Positions 7,865-16,837 of a stretch of 31,500 nt of DNA are shown piece by piece (positions within the stretch are counted from its first letter, which is position 1; each line of letters opens with the position of its first letter). The notes below the pieces were generated by a model, which saw only the letters and a list, made by a program, of their open reading frames with translations, was not told where the DNA came from and made no database searches. The DNA is from DATLBY01 sp035526665 (lineage in GTDB: Bacteria; Acidobacteriota; Terriglobia; Bryobacterales; Bryobacteraceae), in NCBI GenBank assembly GCA_035526665.1, contig DATLBY010000442.1:1-31500 (forward strand), in the 5' to 3' direction. Both the position numbers and the translations under genes were made by a program.

Positions 7865-7928
7865 TAAACTCACCCCCTCTTTGACAAACCTCTATCATAG
7901 CTGATGTTCCCACCTTTGGTTCAGCTGT

Positions 7929-7958
7929 TTGTTATTGAGGGAATAAAGACTGTGTAAT
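7929..7958 (+). promoter_or_regulatory. Sigma70-like promoter candidate for the methyltransferase gene
   Basis: TTGTTA (7929–7934) and TGTAAT (7953–7958) are separated by 18 bp in the non-coding stretch between rpsU and the downstream gene. The match is only moderate. Confidence 0.4.
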
Positions 7959-8010
7959 GATGCGCTTGGGGTATCCCAGGGCGCTTTGGTAAGCGAAGAG
8001 TCGGCATCTC

Positions 8011-8775
8011 ATGGAAAATTTATTCGGCGCCCCGGGGGTGCCGGCAGGATATGCGGCCTACCGGCCCGCGGTTCATCCCTGCGTGATGGAGAAGGTTTAC
8101 AAGGCGCTCGACCGCCCCGGTCCATTTTGCCGTGCCTTGGACGTGGGGTGCGGCGCTGGGGTGTCCACAAAAGCGCTGGAGAATTTCGCCTCCCATTGCG
8201 TGGGCATCGAGCCGGTGGAGTCCATGCTGCGATGGACGCGCACAGTTGCACCCCGGGCGGACTTCATCGTGGGTTGTGCGGAGGCCATACCCGCGGGCGA
8301 TGGTTCCATAGACTTGATGACAGCGGCGGGATCGCTGAACTATGTGGATCTGAAATCATTTTTTTGTGAAGCCGCCCGGGTCTTGTCGCCTGCGGGAGTT
8401 TTAGTTGTTTATGATTTCCTGCCGGGAAGAAGATTTCGGGAGGGGGCTGAATTAGAGGATTGGTTCTTGAATTTTAAGAGCCAATATCCCCCGCCCCGCC
8501 AGCACGCGCGCCCGCTCGACCCAACGATTCTCGCGGAATTGAATCTGGGGTTTCGCGTGCGAAGCCACGAACATTTTGAGATTGGAATCCGCATGACGCC
8601 GGAGTTCTATCTGGAATACATGATGACGGAAACCAATGTGGCGGCGGCACTGAGAGACGGCGCAAGCGATTCTGATATCCGGTCGTGGTGCGCTAAAAGC
8701 CTGGCCCCCGTGTGGGACGGCGGACCGAGGGAAGTGCTATTCGAGGGTTACTTCGCCTGCATGACCGCCGGCTGA
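8011..8775 (+). CDS. Class I SAM-dependent methyltransferase (Methyltransf_11-like)
   Basis: 254-residue cytosolic methyltransferase of unknown substrate. Motif I RALDVGCGAGVSTKAL is at residues 41–56, followed by an acidic-loop equivalent VGIEPVESML. The sequence DGSIDLMTAAGSLNYVDLKSFFCEAARVLSPAGVLVVYDF covers motifs post-II and III. The C-terminal third (FLNFKSQYPPPRQHARPLDP …, EIGIRMTPEFYLEYMMTETNV) resembles the UbiE/Methyltransf_11 group that acts on small molecules. It precedes glgC by 24 bp in the same direction, so cotranscription is possible but no functional link is evident. Confidence 0.85.
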   Translation: MENLFGAPGVPAGYAAYRPAVHPCVMEKVYKALDRPGPFCRALDVGCGAGVSTKALENFASHCVGIEPVESMLRWTRTVAPRADFIVGCAEAIPAGDGSIDLMTAAGSLNYVDLKSFFCEAARVLSPAGVLVVYDFLPGRRFREGAELEDWFLNFKSQYPPPRQHARPLDPTILAELNLGFRVRSHEHFEIGIRMTPEFYLEYMMTETNVAAALRDGASDSDIRSWCAKSLAPVWDGGPREVLFEGYFACMTAG

Positions 8776-8799
8776 CTGCCCTGCTATACACTTGAGCAG

Positions 8800-10011
8800 A
8801 TGGAAAATGTACTCGCCATCCTGCTGGCCGGGGGAGCCGGAGAGCGACTCCATCCGCTCACGCGGAATACTGCTAAGCCCGCGGTGAGCTTTGGCGGAAC
8901 CTACCGGATCATCGATTTCACCCTGTCCAATTGCATCAATTCCGAAATTCGACGGATCTTTGTTTTCACGCAATACAAGTCGCTCGACCTCATCCGCCAC
9001 TTGCGGGAGGGTTGGAGCTTTTTGCCTCGGGAACTGGATGAATTCATTGAAGTGATTCCTCCTATGAAGCGGGTGCATGACGATTGGTATCTGGGAACCG
9101 CGGACGCAGTCTTTCAAAACGTAGAGAGTATCGAGGTGGAGGCCCCGGAGCAGACCCTCATTCTTTCCGCCGATCATATCTACAAGATGGATTACGGAGA
9201 CATGATTGACTGGCATCGCTTCCACAAGGCCGACGTCACCATTGCCACGATACAGGTCCCGCCAGGCGGGGCGCCCCGTTTCGGGGTGGCCGAGATTGAA
9301 GCTAACTACCGCATCACGGGATTCGAGGAAAAGCCCCAGCACGGACGCCCGGCGCGCTCCATCTTCAACCCGGAGCAGATAAGCGCCTCCATGGGGATTT
9401 ACGTCTTCAATACCCAAGTTCTATTAAACGCGCTGGCAGCTGACGCTGCCAAAGCGGACTCCTCGCACGATTTTGGAAAGGATGTCTTGCCGGCGTGCAT
9501 TCAGAACTGCCGCGTAATCGCCTACGATTTCCGCGACCTGAATGACAAAACGGCGCGCTACTGGCGCGATGTGGGGACGCTGGATGCCTATTACGAAGCC
9601 AACATGGATCTGGTGTCTGTGATCCCCGAATTCAACTTGTATGACCAGAGATGGCCCATTCGCACGCGGCTGGTTCAACAACCTCCGGCCAAATTTGTCT
9701 TCGCCCAGGAGGGCAGGCGCATGGGAGTGGCAGTGGATTCCATCGTTTCATCGGGATGCATCGTCTCGGGCGGCCGGGTGATTCACAGCGTGCTTTCGCC
9801 GGGGGTGCGGGTCAACAGCTATTGCGAGATCGAAGGATCCATCCTCATGAGTAATACCCAGGTAGGGCGGTATAGCCGAATACGCGGAGCTATTATTGAC
9901 GCGAACATGGTGCTGCCCGATTCGACGGTGATTGGGTACGACCACGAGCAGGATCGCGCAAATGGATATCTGGTGACGGAGTCCGGTATCGTGGTCGCGA
10001 GCCAGGGCTAG
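8800..10011 (+). CDS. glgC: Glucose-1-phosphate adenylyltransferase (ADP-glucose pyrophosphorylase)
   Basis: Makes ADP-glucose from glucose-1-phosphate and ATP, the committed step of bacterial glycogen synthesis. 403 residues. The nucleotide-binding loop LLAGGAGERLHPLTRNTAKPAVSFGG occupies the N-terminus, and YRIIDFTLSNCINSEIRRI follows. The catalytic region has WYLGTADAVFQN and ADHIYKMDYGDMI, and FEEKPQ contains the glucose-1-phosphate-binding lysine; WRDVGTLDAYYEANMDL is also typical. A C-terminal left-handed beta-helix follows (VSSGCIVSGGRVIHSVLSPGVRVNSYCEIEGSILM). No other glycogen gene is in the window. It converges on wrbA, with only 3 bp between the two stop codons. Confidence 0.96.
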   Translation: MENVLAILLAGGAGERLHPLTRNTAKPAVSFGGTYRIIDFTLSNCINSEIRRIFVFTQYKSLDLIRHLREGWSFLPRELDEFIEVIPPMKRVHDDWYLGTADAVFQNVESIEVEAPEQTLILSADHIYKMDYGDMIDWHRFHKADVTIATIQVPPGGAPRFGVAEIEANYRITGFEEKPQHGRPARSIFNPEQISASMGIYVFNTQVLLNALAADAAKADSSHDFGKDVLPACIQNCRVIAYDFRDLNDKTARYWRDVGTLDAYYEANMDLVSVIPEFNLYDQRWPIRTRLVQQPPAKFVFAQEGRRMGVAVDSIVSSGCIVSGGRVIHSVLSPGVRVNSYCEIEGSILMSNTQVGRYSRIRGAIIDANMVLPDSTVIGYDHEQDRANGYLVTESGIVVASQG

Positions 10012-10014
10012 CTT

Positions 10015-10626
10015 CTACCTGACGAGCTTGGCAGTGATTTCAGCGACGTGTTTGCCTTGAAAGCGAGCGATGGCCAGTTCATTTCGGGTCGGCTGCCGGT
10101 CGCCGCGGGACCCCGCCAGTGTTCCGGCGCCGTATGGGCTCCCTCCGGTAATCTCATCCATGTTCATGAGCTCCTGACACGAGTACGGGACGCCCACGAT
10201 GACGAAACCGTGATGCAGCAGGGTAGTATGAAAACCGGTAATAGTGGTCTCCTGGCCGCCATGCTGGGTGGCGGTAGAGGTGAACACACTGCCAACTTTC
10301 CCGATGAAAGTGCCCTCTATCCACTGTTTCCCCGTCTGATCGAGGAAATTGCGCATCTGGGCCGCCATGTTGCCGAAGCGGGTCGGTGTGCCGAAGATCA
10401 CCGCATCGGCGGAATTCATATCTTCGGGCCTAGCCAATGGGATCCCAGCAAAGCCGGCTCGAGCCGCTTTCGCCCCGGAGCGTTCCAGTGCTTCCTCGGG
10501 CACCAGCTCCGGTACTTGCAGCAGGGTGACTTCGGCCCCGGGAACCTGCCGGGCGCCTTCGGCGACCGCTTCGGCCATTTTGTAGATGTGGCCGTACATA
10601 CTGTAGAAGATGACTTGAATTCGCAT
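10015..10626 (-). CDS. wrbA: NAD(P)H:quinone oxidoreductase, WrbA type
   Basis: Flavodoxin-like FMN enzyme that reduces quinones by two electrons and protects against oxidative stress. 203 residues, close to the family's ~200. The FMN phosphate loop is YSMYGHIYKMAEAVAEGA at the N-terminus. Further WrbA signatures are DAVIFGTPTRFGNMAAQMRNFLDQTG, GKVGSVFTSTATQHGGQETTI, and TGGSPYGAGTLAGSRGDRQPTRNELAIARFQGKHVAEI. Its start at 10626 faces the GWxTD gene promoter region. Confidence 0.96.
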   Translation of the reverse strand: MRIQVIFYSMYGHIYKMAEAVAEGARQVPGAEVTLLQVPELVPEEALERSGAKAARAGFAGIPLARPEDMNSADAVIFGTPTRFGNMAAQMRNFLDQTGKQWIEGTFIGKVGSVFTSTATQHGGQETTITGFHTTLLHHGFVIVGVPYSCQELMNMDEITGGSPYGAGTLAGSRGDRQPTRNELAIARFQGKHVAEITAKLVR

Positions 10627-10715
10627 GCGCTAAGTAGACTCTGGAGATGCAAAAAGTTGCACCTTTCTGTACACGGGGGTGACGCTTATCACGTCTGACG
10701 AGAATACTTTGCAGC

Positions 10716-10744
10716 TTGACGGCCCCGAAATAGAAGCCTAAAAT
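10716..10744 (+). promoter_or_regulatory. Sigma70-like promoter for the GWxTD gene
   Basis: TTGACG (10716–10721) and TAAAAT (10739–10744) are spaced by exactly 17 bp, a near-consensus housekeeping promoter. It lies 46 bp upstream of the preferred ATG at 10791. Confidence 0.7.
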
Positions 10745-10790
10745 TTAAGATAGCTCCAGGTGTATGGAGTTGAGCCAGGAGTGGCAGTCC

Positions 10791-12458
10791 ATGACAGTTA
10801 GATCCTTTTCGATAACCCTTTCGTTTGTCGCCGCCCTTACGGGTGGATCGCTTTATGCCGCCAAAAAAACGCCGGTCGACGGGCCGCGAGAAACGGTGGC
10901 AAAGCCCATGTCGGATAAGGAGCGCAAGCGCCGGGAAGACAAGCTCCGCAAAGAACTGGAGACCCCCTACCGGAAGTGGCTGAACGAAGACGTTGGCTAT
11001 ATCATCACGGACGAAGAGCGGCAGGCCTGGAAGCGCATGAGTACCGATGATGAACGGCAGAGTTTCATCGAGCAGTTCTGGCTGCGGCGCGACCCTACCC
11101 CGGATACCGCGGAAAACGAATACAAGGAAGAACATTATCGCCGGATTGCCTACACGAACGAGCGCTTTGCCTCGGGCATTCCGGGCTGGAAGTCGGATCG
11201 TGGCCGCATCTATATTATGTTTGGCCCGCCGGCGGAGATCGAATCGCACCCGTCGGGCGGCTCCTACGAACGGCCGATGGAGGAAGGTGGTGGAACCACC
11301 TCGACCTATCCGTTCGAGAAATGGCGCTACCGCTGGCTGGAAGGAATCGGCACCGACATCAATATTGAATTCGTGGATCCCACGATGACCGGTGAATACC
11401 GCATGACGATGGATCCTTCCGAAAAAGATGCATTGATGATGGTGCCTGGAGCGGGGCTGACCATGATGGAACAGATGGGCCTTGCCTCAAAGGCCGACCG
11501 CTTCAACCGCACGGATGGAACGCGGCTTGGAACCGGCAATCAGCCTTTGTCCGCCAACATGAATCAGTTCGAGCGCCTGCAACAGTTTGCCAATTTGCAG
11601 AAGGCTCCCCCGATTAAGTTCAAGGATCTGGAGGCGGAAGTCAGGTCGACCATCAAGTTCAACCTTTTACCCATGAAAGCGCGAGCCGACTTCATGCGGA
11701 TGACCAACTCCACCATCATGACCAACCTGACGCTGCAATTCGATAAACGCGATCTGCAGTTCAAGTCCAAGGACGGAGTCTCGACGGCAATCATCAACAT
11801 TTATGCGCGCGTCACCTCCATGTCTCGCCGCGTGGTGAACGTCTTTGAGGACGTGGTTACGTCTGAGGTGGCTACTGAGTTGTTGGGAGAAGCCTCTAAG
11901 GGGTCTTCGATTTATCAAAAATCGGTGCCGCTGCCGCCTGGCCTTTATCGCCTGAATGTGGTTGCAAAAGATGTGGTGAGCGGGAATCTGAACAACTATG
12001 AAATGGCATTGAACGTCCCGCATTTCGACGACGAAAAGCTCTCTTCGAGCTCGATTATCATCGCTGACCTGATTGAAAAAGTTCCCACCAAGTCCATCGG
12101 CACCGGTCAGTTTGTGATCGGCACCTCCAAGGTCCGCCCCCGGCTGAATGAAACCTTCCGGCGCGACGAGAAGCTGGGTTTCTATGTTCAGCTCTATAAC
12201 TTCGGACCGGACGAGAAGACACAGAAGCCAAACGGCCAAATTGAGTACGAAGTGATTAAGACCGGCAGCAACAAGAAGGTATTTGAGTTTACCGAGGAGA
12301 TTGGAAAAATCGACAACGCTTCGTCCAATCAAATCACAGTGGAAAAAGTGCTTCCCCTGGGCTCGCTGGAGCCGGGACAGTACACGATACGGATGAAGGT
12401 GCTGGACCGTAACCGGAACCAGACGCTCACCCCGTCTGCGACATTTACGGTAACATAG
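10791..12458 (+). CDS. GWxTD domain-containing secreted protein
   Basis: About 555 residues with a signal peptide (MTVRSFSITLSFVAALTGGSLYA). The GWxTD domain spans roughly residues 60–160: WLNEDVGYIITDEERQAWKRMSTDDERQSFIEQFWLRRDPTPDTAENEYKEEHYRRIAYTNERF, then GWKSDRGRIYIMFGPPAEI, where the name motif reads GWKSD. The rest is beta-rich and resembles the C-terminal region usual for this family. An ATG nine codons upstream (10764) is in frame, but AGGAG lies nine bases before 10791 and the signal peptide starts cleanly there. GWxTD proteins are known mainly from Acidobacteria and relatives, and no biochemical function is established. Confidence 0.92.
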   Translation: MTVRSFSITLSFVAALTGGSLYAAKKTPVDGPRETVAKPMSDKERKRREDKLRKELETPYRKWLNEDVGYIITDEERQAWKRMSTDDERQSFIEQFWLRRDPTPDTAENEYKEEHYRRIAYTNERFASGIPGWKSDRGRIYIMFGPPAEIESHPSGGSYERPMEEGGGTTSTYPFEKWRYRWLEGIGTDINIEFVDPTMTGEYRMTMDPSEKDALMMVPGAGLTMMEQMGLASKADRFNRTDGTRLGTGNQPLSANMNQFERLQQFANLQKAPPIKFKDLEAEVRSTIKFNLLPMKARADFMRMTNSTIMTNLTLQFDKRDLQFKSKDGVSTAIINIYARVTSMSRRVVNVFEDVVTSEVATELLGEASKGSSIYQKSVPLPPGLYRLNVVAKDVVSGNLNNYEMALNVPHFDDEKLSSSSIIIADLIEKVPTKSIGTGQFVIGTSKVRPRLNETFRRDEKLGFYVQLYNFGPDEKTQKPNGQIEYEVIKTGSNKKVFEFTEEIGKIDNASSNQITVEKVLPLGSLEPGQYTIRMKVLDRNRNQTLTPSATFTVT

Positions 12459-12513
12459 GTTCAGTGTTCGTCAAACGGACACGAGATGGAAGGCCGGAAA
12501 TGGACGGCCCTTT

Positions 12514-14331
12514 ATGATAGCCAGGAAGGTTCGCGGCGCCCTTACAAGAGGTTCTGCCGTTAACGCGGTGTTTGTCCTGCTGCTGTCCAGCAGCGCCAGC
12601 TTTGCGGCAACTCCGTTAAAGTTGTCGGGAGCGCTTTCCGGTTCGGTCCGGGACATGGCGGGGGTGCCCCAAATGGGCGCAACCGTCCTTCTCTTCAATC
12701 ACTACGATAAGCTGATCCAAACTGCACTAACCAATGCCGGCGGGGCCTTTGCCTTTGATTCGTTGGCCTCGGATACCTATTCAGTAAGGGTGACGCTGGC
12801 GAGTTTCGTGCCCGCCCTGAAGCACAACATCGCCGTACAGCCGGGCATGCAAAGCGTCCTTGCCATTAATCTTGCAAGCTTTCTCAGCTCAATAGAACTG
12901 GTGGGTACCCGCCCGCATAGCAGCGGTGCGCTGATGAGCGATGACTGGAAATGGACGCTTCGCAGTTCCATGGCGACTCGTCCCGTTTTGCGGCTGGTTC
13001 CGCGGATCGACATCAGTGACCCTGACGACCGGCCCAAGCCGGGCAGTTCGGCGTTCTCGGAAACGCGCGGAGTTCTCAAGGTTTCGTCGGGTGAAAGCTC
13101 TCCCTTCACTGAGTTGGGCAACCAGCCGGATCTGGGAACAACCTTTGCGCTGGCCACTTCGTTGTATGGGGCGACACAACTTCACTTTTCCGGCAATATT
13201 GGCTACGCAGCCAACTCCAATCTGCCCGCCAGCGGTTTCCGGACCACGTTCAGCCGCAACGATGTCTCAACCCCCGAAATCAAGCTGACCATGCAGCAGA
13301 TTTCCCTGCCCAGCACCGGCGGGCTGCTGGGCGGCCAGCAGCAGGAGAACCTGCCGGCTGTGAGAACTATGTCACTGGCGGCAGTCGATCGCATCGACAT
13401 CACCGATAACATCGATTTTGATTTTGGCGTCTCGCTGGATTCGGTGAGCTTCATATCGCGGCTGCATTATGTGAGTCCATTCGGGCGGCTCAATTATCAT
13501 CTCGGCAGGAACGGTACTGCATCGGTCGGTTACAGTTCGGGCGCGCCGCCTGTAGAACTGCTGAATCGAGGCGAGGACAGAGATGAGACTCTCCAGCAGG
13601 ATATCGCCGCGCTGGGACTGTTTCCGCGTATTTCGGTTCGCAACGGCCGCGAACATGTGCAGCGAACGGAGAACGTCGAAGTCGGCTACAAGATTGATAT
13701 TGGCAGCCGCTCTTACAGCGTTGCTGTCTACCGGGAAGCAGTATCCAACGCGGCCCTCACCATGTCGGCCCCGGAAGGCTTTTACGATTCCGGTGAACTG
13801 CTGCCCGAACTCTCCTCGCGCAGCTTCATTTTCAACGTGGGCGGCTACAAGAGAGCCGGCTACACCGCGTCTGTCCAGCAGTCTGTGGGTGATGATTTTG
13901 CAGTCACCTTGGCCTATGGTAGCGGCAGCGTGCTCCGGACGGACGGACGGGAGTTGCAGACTGCCGACCCGCAAGAGCTTCGCCGCATGATCCGCCCGTC
14001 GCGCCAACGCTGGGCGGTGGGCCGCATCTCCGGCATTGCCCCTGTCACCGGTACCCGCTTTGTGACCAGCTATGAATGGACCGACTACCGGGCACTCACA
14101 CCTGGACACGTTTATCTGACGCAGACTGTCTATCCGGAGGCGGGGCTAAACCTCCGGCTGCGCCAACCACTGCCCGCGTTCGCCGGGCTGCCCGGCCGCC
14201 TGGAGGCAACTGCCGAAATGCGCAACATGTTGGCCCAAGGCTATCTTTCCATTAAAACGGCTGACCGGCAAAACCTGCTGTTATCGCACTCTCCCCGTGC
14301 CGTTCGCGGCGGCGTCAGCTTCATATTCTAA
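12514..14331 (+). CDS. Outer-membrane beta-barrel protein with carboxypeptidase-regulatory-like domain
   Basis: 605 residues with a signal peptide ending near SSASFA (residue ~31). Residues ~36–115 form a CarboxypepD_reg/transthyretin-like fold (LSGSVRDMAGVPQMGATVLLFNHYDKLIQTALTNAGGAFAFDSLASDTYSVRVTLASF). The remainder has alternating amphipathic strands typical of a beta-barrel and ends in SFIF, a terminal aromatic as recognised by the BAM machinery. No clear TonB plug is seen, so it is not a standard TonB receptor. It follows the GWxTD gene by 55 bp in the same direction and they probably form a transcription unit. A GC hairpin (GGCCG 12492–12496 with CGGCC 12505–12509) lies just before its start and could limit translation or attenuate readthrough. 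Confidence 0.82.
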   Translation: MIARKVRGALTRGSAVNAVFVLLLSSSASFAATPLKLSGALSGSVRDMAGVPQMGATVLLFNHYDKLIQTALTNAGGAFAFDSLASDTYSVRVTLASFVPALKHNIAVQPGMQSVLAINLASFLSSIELVGTRPHSSGALMSDDWKWTLRSSMATRPVLRLVPRIDISDPDDRPKPGSSAFSETRGVLKVSSGESSPFTELGNQPDLGTTFALATSLYGATQLHFSGNIGYAANSNLPASGFRTTFSRNDVSTPEIKLTMQQISLPSTGGLLGGQQQENLPAVRTMSLAAVDRIDITDNIDFDFGVSLDSVSFISRLHYVSPFGRLNYHLGRNGTASVGYSSGAPPVELLNRGEDRDETLQQDIAALGLFPRISVRNGREHVQRTENVEVGYKIDIGSRSYSVAVYREAVSNAALTMSAPEGFYDSGELLPELSSRSFIFNVGGYKRAGYTASVQQSVGDDFAVTLAYGSGSVLRTDGRELQTADPQELRRMIRPSRQRWAVGRISGIAPVTGTRFVTSYEWTDYRALTPGHVYLTQTVYPEAGLNLRLRQPLPAFAGLPGRLEATAEMRNMLAQGYLSIKTADRQNLLLSHSPRAVRGGVSFIF

Positions 14332-14364
14332 AAACTTAGACTGGATTCCAGGTCGGCTGCATAC

Positions 14365-14370
14365 TATAAT
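14365..14370 (+). promoter_or_regulatory. -10 box (TATAAT) for the cupin gene
   Basis: A perfect TATAAT is found 20 bp before the cupin start codon, followed by the Shine-Dalgarno AAGGAG. The matching -35 region is poor (TGGATT 17 bp upstream). Confidence 0.5.
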
Positions 14371-14390
14371 TCTTCTCCGAAGGAGTAGGT

Positions 14391-14915
14391 ATGCACGTTA
14401 GACTTACGCTCGCAGGATTGCTTACAGCCGTGCTGTTGTTCAGTCAAGCGGCTGCTCCGAAGAAAACGGGTTCGCCCCATCGCTCTCATCACGCTGTATC
14501 CTCCAGCAGCATGCAATGGGCCCCGCCGCCGCCCTCTGCCGTCCAGGGACAGCCCCCGACGGATTTTCCGGCAATGCGCAGTCAAATTACCGTCTTGGAA
14601 GGGGATCCCTCGAAGGCCGGTGCTCCATTTGTGGTGCGCCTGAAATCGCCGGATGGAGAGAAAATACCTCCGCACTGGCATCCTCAGGATGAACATCTCA
14701 CCATTATCAAGGGGATTTTTGTACTGGGGGATGGCGAAAAGTATTCAGATGCCGGGACTGAACTGAAGGAAGGTGATTACGCGAGTATTCCCAAACAGAT
14801 GTGGCATTACGGGCATATCAAGGGCGAAACCATCCTTCAGATCCATGGTATTGGACCTTTCGTGATCAATTTTGGTCCACTGCCGGGTAAACCGGCACCG
14901 AAAGCCACCGACTGA
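14391..14915 (+). CDS. Secreted single-domain cupin protein
   Basis: 174 residues. The signal peptide is MHVRLTLAGLLTAVLLFSQAAA, followed by a Ser/Pro-rich linker. The cupin core starts near residue 65. Motif 1 is PPHWHPQDEHLTIIKGIFVLGDG, with two His and a Glu that would bind a metal; motif 2 is less canonical (SIPKQMWHYGHIKGETILQIHGIGPF). AGGAG sits five nucleotides before the ATG. Most likely a periplasmic metal-binding cupin; the substrate cannot be told. Confidence 0.88.
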   Translation: MHVRLTLAGLLTAVLLFSQAAAPKKTGSPHRSHHAVSSSSMQWAPPPPSAVQGQPPTDFPAMRSQITVLEGDPSKAGAPFVVRLKSPDGEKIPPHWHPQDEHLTIIKGIFVLGDGEKYSDAGTELKEGDYASIPKQMWHYGHIKGETILQIHGIGPFVINFGPLPGKPAPKATD

Positions 14916-14974
14916 CACGCACCCCGTGCGTAACTAGGCAAAGCTGCCAGGATGCCTGTGCTAGCCTTGCCCTG

Positions 14975-16426
14975 ATGTCGACTATAAATTTCGATCTCCC
15001 GGCGGCTGCGCACGAAGAGATGATCCGCAATGGATTTCATCCCGACTTCCCAGCGGCTGAACGCAGTCAGGTAGCGAAGCTGGCAACTCAGCCGATTCAA
15101 CTGGGCGGTGATCTGCGCGACCTCCGTCACCTGTTGTGGTCATCCATCGACAATGACACCACCCGCGATCTGGACCAGGTTGAGTTTGCCGGGCGTGCCG
15201 CGAGTGGGGTCCGGCTCCTGATTGCGGTCGCGGATGTGGACCGGGATGTCACCGTGGATTCTCCTATTGACAGGCACGCGGCCTCTGAGACCACGAGTGT
15301 CTACACGGCAGTCCGCACCTTCCCGATGCTGCCCGAGGAGCTTTCCACCAATCTGACGTCGCTGCTGGAGAGCCAAGACAGAGCGGCCGTCGTTATCGAG
15401 CTCATGCTGGACTCAGCGGGTTCCATCGCGAGCTCCTCGATTTATCGTGCGCTGGTTCGCAATAAGGCGCAGCTTACCTATAACCAGGTGGGTCCATGGC
15501 TGCAAAAGACAGCGGCGGCTCCAGGCAAAGTGGAAAGTTCGCCCGAACTGCAGCAGCAGTTGCAATTGCAAGACGAAGTAGCGGGAAAGCTGCGAGCTAA
15601 CCGGCTCCGCCTGGGCGCTCTCAATTTTGATCGCGTCGAAGCGCAGCCCATCGTGAAAGACGGTAAAGTGCAGGGTCTTACCGCGCGGGTTAAGAATCGG
15701 GCAAACGACCTGATTGAAGACTTCATGGTGGCGGCGAACGAAACGATGGCCGCAACTCTGAGGAACGCCGGCGTATCCACGATCCGGCGTGTCGTCCGAT
15801 CACCCGATCGCTGGCCACGCATTGTCGAGATCGCCGGCCGCCTCGGAGATGCCCTGCCGGAGAGGCCCGACTCAGCGGCCCTCGGCCGGTTCCTCGAGAG
15901 ACGCCGCGCCGCAGATCCCGTGCACTACGAAGACCTGTCGTTAAGCGTGATCAAACTGCTGGGTCCGGGTGAGTATGTTTTAGCCCGGAACGGCGATCCC
16001 GAGGAGGGGCATTTCGGTTTAGCCGCGCATGATTACACGCATTCCACCGCTCCGAATCGCAGGTTCGCCGACCTGGTGATTCAACGGCTCATCAAAGCTG
16101 TAATCGGCAAAACGAAACCTCCCTATTCCGACGAGCAGTTGGAGTCAATTGCCCAGAACTGCACCATGAAGGAGAATGCCGCCCGGAAGGTGGAGCGTGT
16201 CATGGGTAAACGGGTGGCAGCCGTGGCTCTTCAAAATCGAATTGGGCAGACATTCTCCGCGGTCGTGACAGGAGTTGCCGCAAAGGGAGTGTTCGTTCGC
16301 GTGATCGATCCGCCCGCGGAGGGCCGCTTGATTGGCGGGGAAGCGGGGGTCGATGTTGGAGATAAGATACAGGTGAAGCTGTTAAGCACTGACGTAGAGC
16401 GCGGCTTTATTGACTTCGGCCGCTAG
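14975..16426 (+). CDS. RNase II/R-family protein (RNB domain) with altered catalytic aspartate cluster
   Basis: 483 residues and shorter than RNase II or RNase R because the N-terminal cold-shock domains are absent: the RNB domain starts near residue 48. RNB landmarks include VRLLIAVADVD, AVRTFPMLPEELS, LIEDFMVAANETMA, AHDYTHSTAPNRRFADLVIQRLIKA, and a C-terminal S1-like barrel with FSAVVTGVAAKGVFVRVIDPP. The active-site cluster reads ID(59)NDTTRD(65)LD(67)Q(68): three of the four magnesium-binding aspartates of RNase II are kept and the last is Gln. RNB enzymes degrade RNA 3' to 5'. Whether this variant is active is uncertain. Confidence 0.9.
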   Translation: MSTINFDLPAAAHEEMIRNGFHPDFPAAERSQVAKLATQPIQLGGDLRDLRHLLWSSIDNDTTRDLDQVEFAGRAASGVRLLIAVADVDRDVTVDSPIDRHAASETTSVYTAVRTFPMLPEELSTNLTSLLESQDRAAVVIELMLDSAGSIASSSIYRALVRNKAQLTYNQVGPWLQKTAAAPGKVESSPELQQQLQLQDEVAGKLRANRLRLGALNFDRVEAQPIVKDGKVQGLTARVKNRANDLIEDFMVAANETMAATLRNAGVSTIRRVVRSPDRWPRIVEIAGRLGDALPERPDSAALGRFLERRRAADPVHYEDLSLSVIKLLGPGEYVLARNGDPEEGHFGLAAHDYTHSTAPNRRFADLVIQRLIKAVIGKTKPPYSDEQLESIAQNCTMKENAARKVERVMGKRVAAVALQNRIGQTFSAVVTGVAAKGVFVRVIDPPAEGRLIGGEAGVDVGDKIQVKLLSTDVERGFIDFGR

Positions 16427-16435
16427 CGGGCATGT

Positions 16436-16837
16436 TCAGTCGAGCTTCTCAGGCTTGAGCTCGATCTGCTTTTCGCCGGCAGCCTTCTTCTCCAAATACT
16501 TTTTGACCCAGGCCTCCCAGCTCTTACCGGCGGCGGTGTCACGGCCGGTGAATGCCAGGCCTACGATTTGTGTGTAAGGAATCGCGATTTTGGCGGGATT
16601 GTCTTTCGGGATGATGCGAACGAAGGAGTTGGACAAGGTCTTGCCCGCGCTGCGATCGAAAATATAACCTTCGAGCTTTGTACCGTCTTTTCTGGTGATG
16701 GTAATGTCACCGCGGTAGTCGAATGCCTTCTCCAGCGCGGCACGGAGCTCTTCCTCGCCTGCCGGCTCAACGGCGAGTCCCTGCAGGTTTTCATGGATCG
16801 TTCCGGGAGCCAGGCCCGGGTCCTGCTCCCGGCTCAA
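16436..16837 (-). CDS. Small unknown protein translationally coupled to hpnH
   Basis: 133 residues, not recognised. A short helical N-terminus (EEELRAALEKAF) leads into an SH3/Sm-like all-beta pattern (RGDITITRKDGTKLEGYIFDR, SFVRIIPKDNPAKIAIPYTQIVGLAFTG), followed by a helix, DTAAGKSWEAWVKKYLEKKAAGE. No signal peptide or membrane helix is present. The TTG start overlaps the hpnH stop in TTGA, which indicates termination–reinitiation and a fixed ratio with HpnH. A role in hopanoid synthesis is an inference from that coupling alone. Confidence 0.8.
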   Translation of the reverse strand: MSREQDPGLAPGTIHENLQGLAVEPAGEEELRAALEKAFDYRGDITITRKDGTKLEGYIFDRSAGKTLSNSFVRIIPKDNPAKIAIPYTQIVGLAFTGRDTAAGKSWEAWVKKYLEKKAAGEKQIELKPEKLD

